Part shown: positions 5,228 to 6,895 of the stretch, in pieces
How positions within the stretch are numbered: position 1 is the stretch's first letter
How the letters are laid out: the number at the start of each line of letters is the position of its first letter
From: an uncultured Flavobacteriales bacterium
GTDB taxonomy: Bacteria; Bacteroidota; Bacteroidia; Flavobacteriales_D; SKUL01
NCBI GenBank assembly: GCA_937911795.1
Contig: CALDPJ010000334.1
Location: 1-6,895 of the forward strand
Length of the DNA: 6,895 nucleotides
Reading direction: 5' to 3'
Notes under the pieces: generated by a model
Databases searched by the model: none
Told to the model about the DNA's origin: nothing
The model's input: the letters and a program-made list of their open reading frames with translations, nothing else
Translations under genes and position numbers: made by a program

Positions 5228-6747
5228 TAGCTTAATTTTCTGAGTCCGGTTTCCATCCGCGTCAATACTTCGTCTTTTCCCAGCAGGGCGCAAATTTCAA
5301 AAAGCGAAGGGCCGGCACCTTGTCCGGTAAGCAGCAACCTTAAATTGGGCATCACCGCTCCCAGTCCTAAACCTTTTTCCTCGATAAAAGTTTTGAATTC
5401 CTGTTCAACATTGGCGGCATCAAAATTCTTCAGATCGCGGAAACGCTGAGCCAATTCGGCCATAATATCCGGCGTCTGCTCCTTCCACTTCTTCTTCAGC
5501 GTTTGATCATCGTACTTTTCAGGAGCCTTGAACAAATACTCGCCTTCAAGCATATCGGCCACAAAAACGGCGCGCTCTTTCATCAGCTCCACCACCTTTG
5601 CTACAAAACCGGCATCTGCGTTATAGCCTTTGGCATGAAGTTCTGGAATAAAAAGTGCGGCCAGTTCTTCGGAAGTTTTTTCCCGCAGGTAATGCTGGTT
5701 AAACCATTTTGCTTTATCGGGATCAAACTTGGAACCCGATTTTCCTACACGCTCCAAACTAAAGGCTTCCACCAGTTCTTCAAGAGAGAATATTTCCTGA
5801 TTCGTTCCCGGATTCCAGCCGAGCAAGGCCAGCATATTAACAAAAGCTTCGGGAAAATACCCTTTTTCACGATAACCCGATGATATTTCACCGCTGTTGG
5901 GGTCTTTCCACTCGAGGGGGAAAACCGGAAAACCAAGTCGATCGCCGTCTCGCTTGCTGAGTTTTCCGTTGCCATCGGGCTTAAGCAACAGCGGAAGGTG
6001 CGCAAATTCAGGCGCCTCCCATCCAAAATACTGGTAAAGCAACACATGCAACGGCGCCGAAGGCAGCCATTCTTCTCCGCGGATGACATGCGTAATTTTC
6101 ATTAAATGATCATCCACAATATTCGCGAGGTGATACGTTGGCATTCCGTCGCTCTTATACAGCACCTTGTCATCGAGCTGATTACTGTTTACTACTACCC
6201 AACCGCGGATTCTGTCCTGAACGCGAATTTCCTCGTTGCGCGGCATTTTGATACGGATCACATAAGGGTCTCCGGCATCGAGACGTGACTTCACCTCATC
6301 TTCAGACAAAGTGAGTGAGTTTTTCATGTTGCTGCGCGTAATGTTGTTGTACTGCCACGACGCCACACCTGCTTTTTTGGCGCGCTCCCTAACCTCATCG
6401 AGTTCCTCCGGGGTATCAAAAGCAAGATAGGCATGACCGCTGTTAATCAACTGATCGGCGTATTCGCGGTACAGATGTTTCCGCTCCGACTGACGATACG
6501 GACCGAGTTCTCCGCCAAAGGTTTGACCCTCATCGGGAATAATACCGCACCATTTAAGCGATTCAATAATATATTCTTCCGCGCCTGGAACAAACCGTGC
6601 CTGGTCAGTGTCTTCAATGCGCAATAAAAACTGGCCGTTGTATTTTTTGGCAAACAGATAATTGTATAAGGCGGTTCTCACGCCTCCCATGTGCAACGGT
6701 CCTGTAGGGCTCGGCGCAAAACGTACTCTTACAACTGGTTCGGTCAT
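5227..6747 (-). CDS. gltX: Glutamyl-tRNA synthetase
   Basis: Attaches glutamate to tRNA-Glu in the cytoplasm using ATP. It is a class I synthetase of 506 residues. RFAPSPTGPLHMGG (9-22) holds the HIGH-type ATP motif as HMGG, and KLSKR (262-266) is the KMSKS-type loop. RIEDTD (43-48), the family's YHLANIVDDHLM (205-216) and THVIRGEEWLPSAPLH (219-234) are also present. The start RFAPSPTG marks a GluRS rather than a GlnRS. It is about 35 residues longer than the E. coli enzyme (471); much of the extra seems to lie after KLSKRDGDR, at about 270-298. Only two cysteines are present (67 and 486), so the zinc site of the E. coli enzyme is absent, as in many GluRS. It is the first gene of a two-gene unit with folB. 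The ATG follows an A/T-rich leader behind a TAnnTTTG box. Confidence 0.97.
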   Translation of the reverse strand: MTEPVVRVRFAPSPTGPLHMGGVRTALYNYLFAKKYNGQFLLRIEDTDQARFVPGAEEYIIESLKWCGIIPDEGQTFGGELGPYRQSERKHLYREYADQLINSGHAYLAFDTPEELDEVRERAKKAGVASWQYNNITRSNMKNSLTLSEDEVKSRLDAGDPYVIRIKMPRNEEIRVQDRIRGWVVVNSNQLDDKVLYKSDGMPTYHLANIVDDHLMKITHVIRGEEWLPSAPLHVLLYQYFGWEAPEFAHLPLLLKPDGNGKLSKRDGDRLGFPVFPLEWKDPNSGEISSGYREKGYFPEAFVNMLALLGWNPGTNQEIFSLEELVEAFSLERVGKSGSKFDPDKAKWFNQHYLREKTSEELAALFIPELHAKGYNADAGFVAKVVELMKERAVFVADMLEGEYLFKAPEKYDDQTLKKKWKEQTPDIMAELAQRFRDLKNFDAANVEQEFKTFIEEKGLGLGAVMPNLRLLLTGQGAGPSLFEICALLGKDEVLTRMETGLRKLS

Positions 6748-6764
6748 TTATTGAAAATTTTGCG

Positions 6765-6772
6765 CAAAGATA
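6765..6772 (-). promoter_or_regulatory. -7 box of the gltX-folB promoter
   Basis: TATCTTTG on the minus strand is an exact match to TAnnTTTG and ends 17 bases before the gltX ATG, implying a leader of about 10-13 bases. No TTG or TTTG is found at the expected -33 distance, so only half of the promoter is supported. Confidence 0.55.
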
Positions 6773-6860
6773 GTGGAATTACTACGGCTTCATTTAATGC
6801 TGATGCACATTGGCTATAGCAGAAATCATTAATATTACATCCCTAACCAAACCATTAATC

Positions 6861-6895
6861 ATGAGAAGATTTTTACTCTTTTTTGCAGTAATTGC
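6861..6895 (+). CDS. Start of an exported protein of unknown function (partial)
   Basis: An ATG at 6861 opens a frame that runs off the right edge after 11 full codons: MRRFLLFFAVI, with the next codon beginning GC. Two arginines followed by a hydrophobic run are what a Sec signal peptide looks like, so an exported or lipid-anchored protein is likely. It is divergent from gltX with 113 bases between the start codons. No clear TAnnTTTG promoter is seen upstream and no Shine-Dalgarno; the leader is A/T-rich, as for the other genes. Nothing more can be said from 35 bases. Confidence 0.5.
   Translation, partial: MRRFLLFFAVI

Noticed and set aside
5228..5293. Earlier in-frame start for folB at 5293
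   Set aside because: It would place 22 unrelated residues before the conserved FolB start and overlap gltX by 67 bases; the TAATG start at 5227 fits the family length.

Overview
The window looks like ordinary chromosome from a member of the Bacteroidota, most likely a flavobacterium-like lineage. Three observations support this. A minus-strand gene at the left edge reads as the type IX secretion accessory protein PorZ, which is confined to this phylum. Several transcription units carry the Bacteroidota -7 promoter element TAnnTTTG. The start codons lack Shine-Dalgarno sequences and sit behind A/T-rich leaders instead. The genus cannot be told from what is here.

Layout from left to right: (1) 1-1144, minus: the N-terminal half of porZ, running off the left edge. 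(2) 1289-1427, plus: tRNA-Arg(TCG) with its own -7 box and a strong intrinsic terminator. (3) 1428-1668: a 241-base non-coding gap with three successive inverted repeats; the last has the 7-1-7 geometry of Fur/PerR-type operators and lies upstream of the catalase. (4) 1669-3831, plus: a large-subunit, clade-2 catalase (KatE/HPII type) with a C-terminal DJ-1/PfpI-like domain. (5) 3865-4620, minus: a CPBP-family membrane metalloprotease, convergent with the catalase across a 33-base gap, with a candidate promoter whose spacer contains an inverted repeat. (6) 4705-4859, minus: tRNA-Cys(GCA) with a good Bacteroidota promoter and an intrinsic terminator. (7) 4862-6747, minus: the gltX-folB pair, overlapping by one base (TAATG), with a TAnnTTTG element upstream of gltX. 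(8) 6861 to the right edge, plus: the first 11 codons of a gene that appears to start with a signal peptide.

The genes are mostly independent housekeeping functions: protein secretion, peroxide defence, two tRNAs, glutamyl-tRNA charging and folate synthesis. The only clear operon is gltX-folB. I see no mobile element, CRISPR array, phage gene or novel multi-gene system. The parts most worth checking are regulatory: the palindromes before the catalase, the inverted repeat inside the CPBP promoter, and the compact tRNA promoters.
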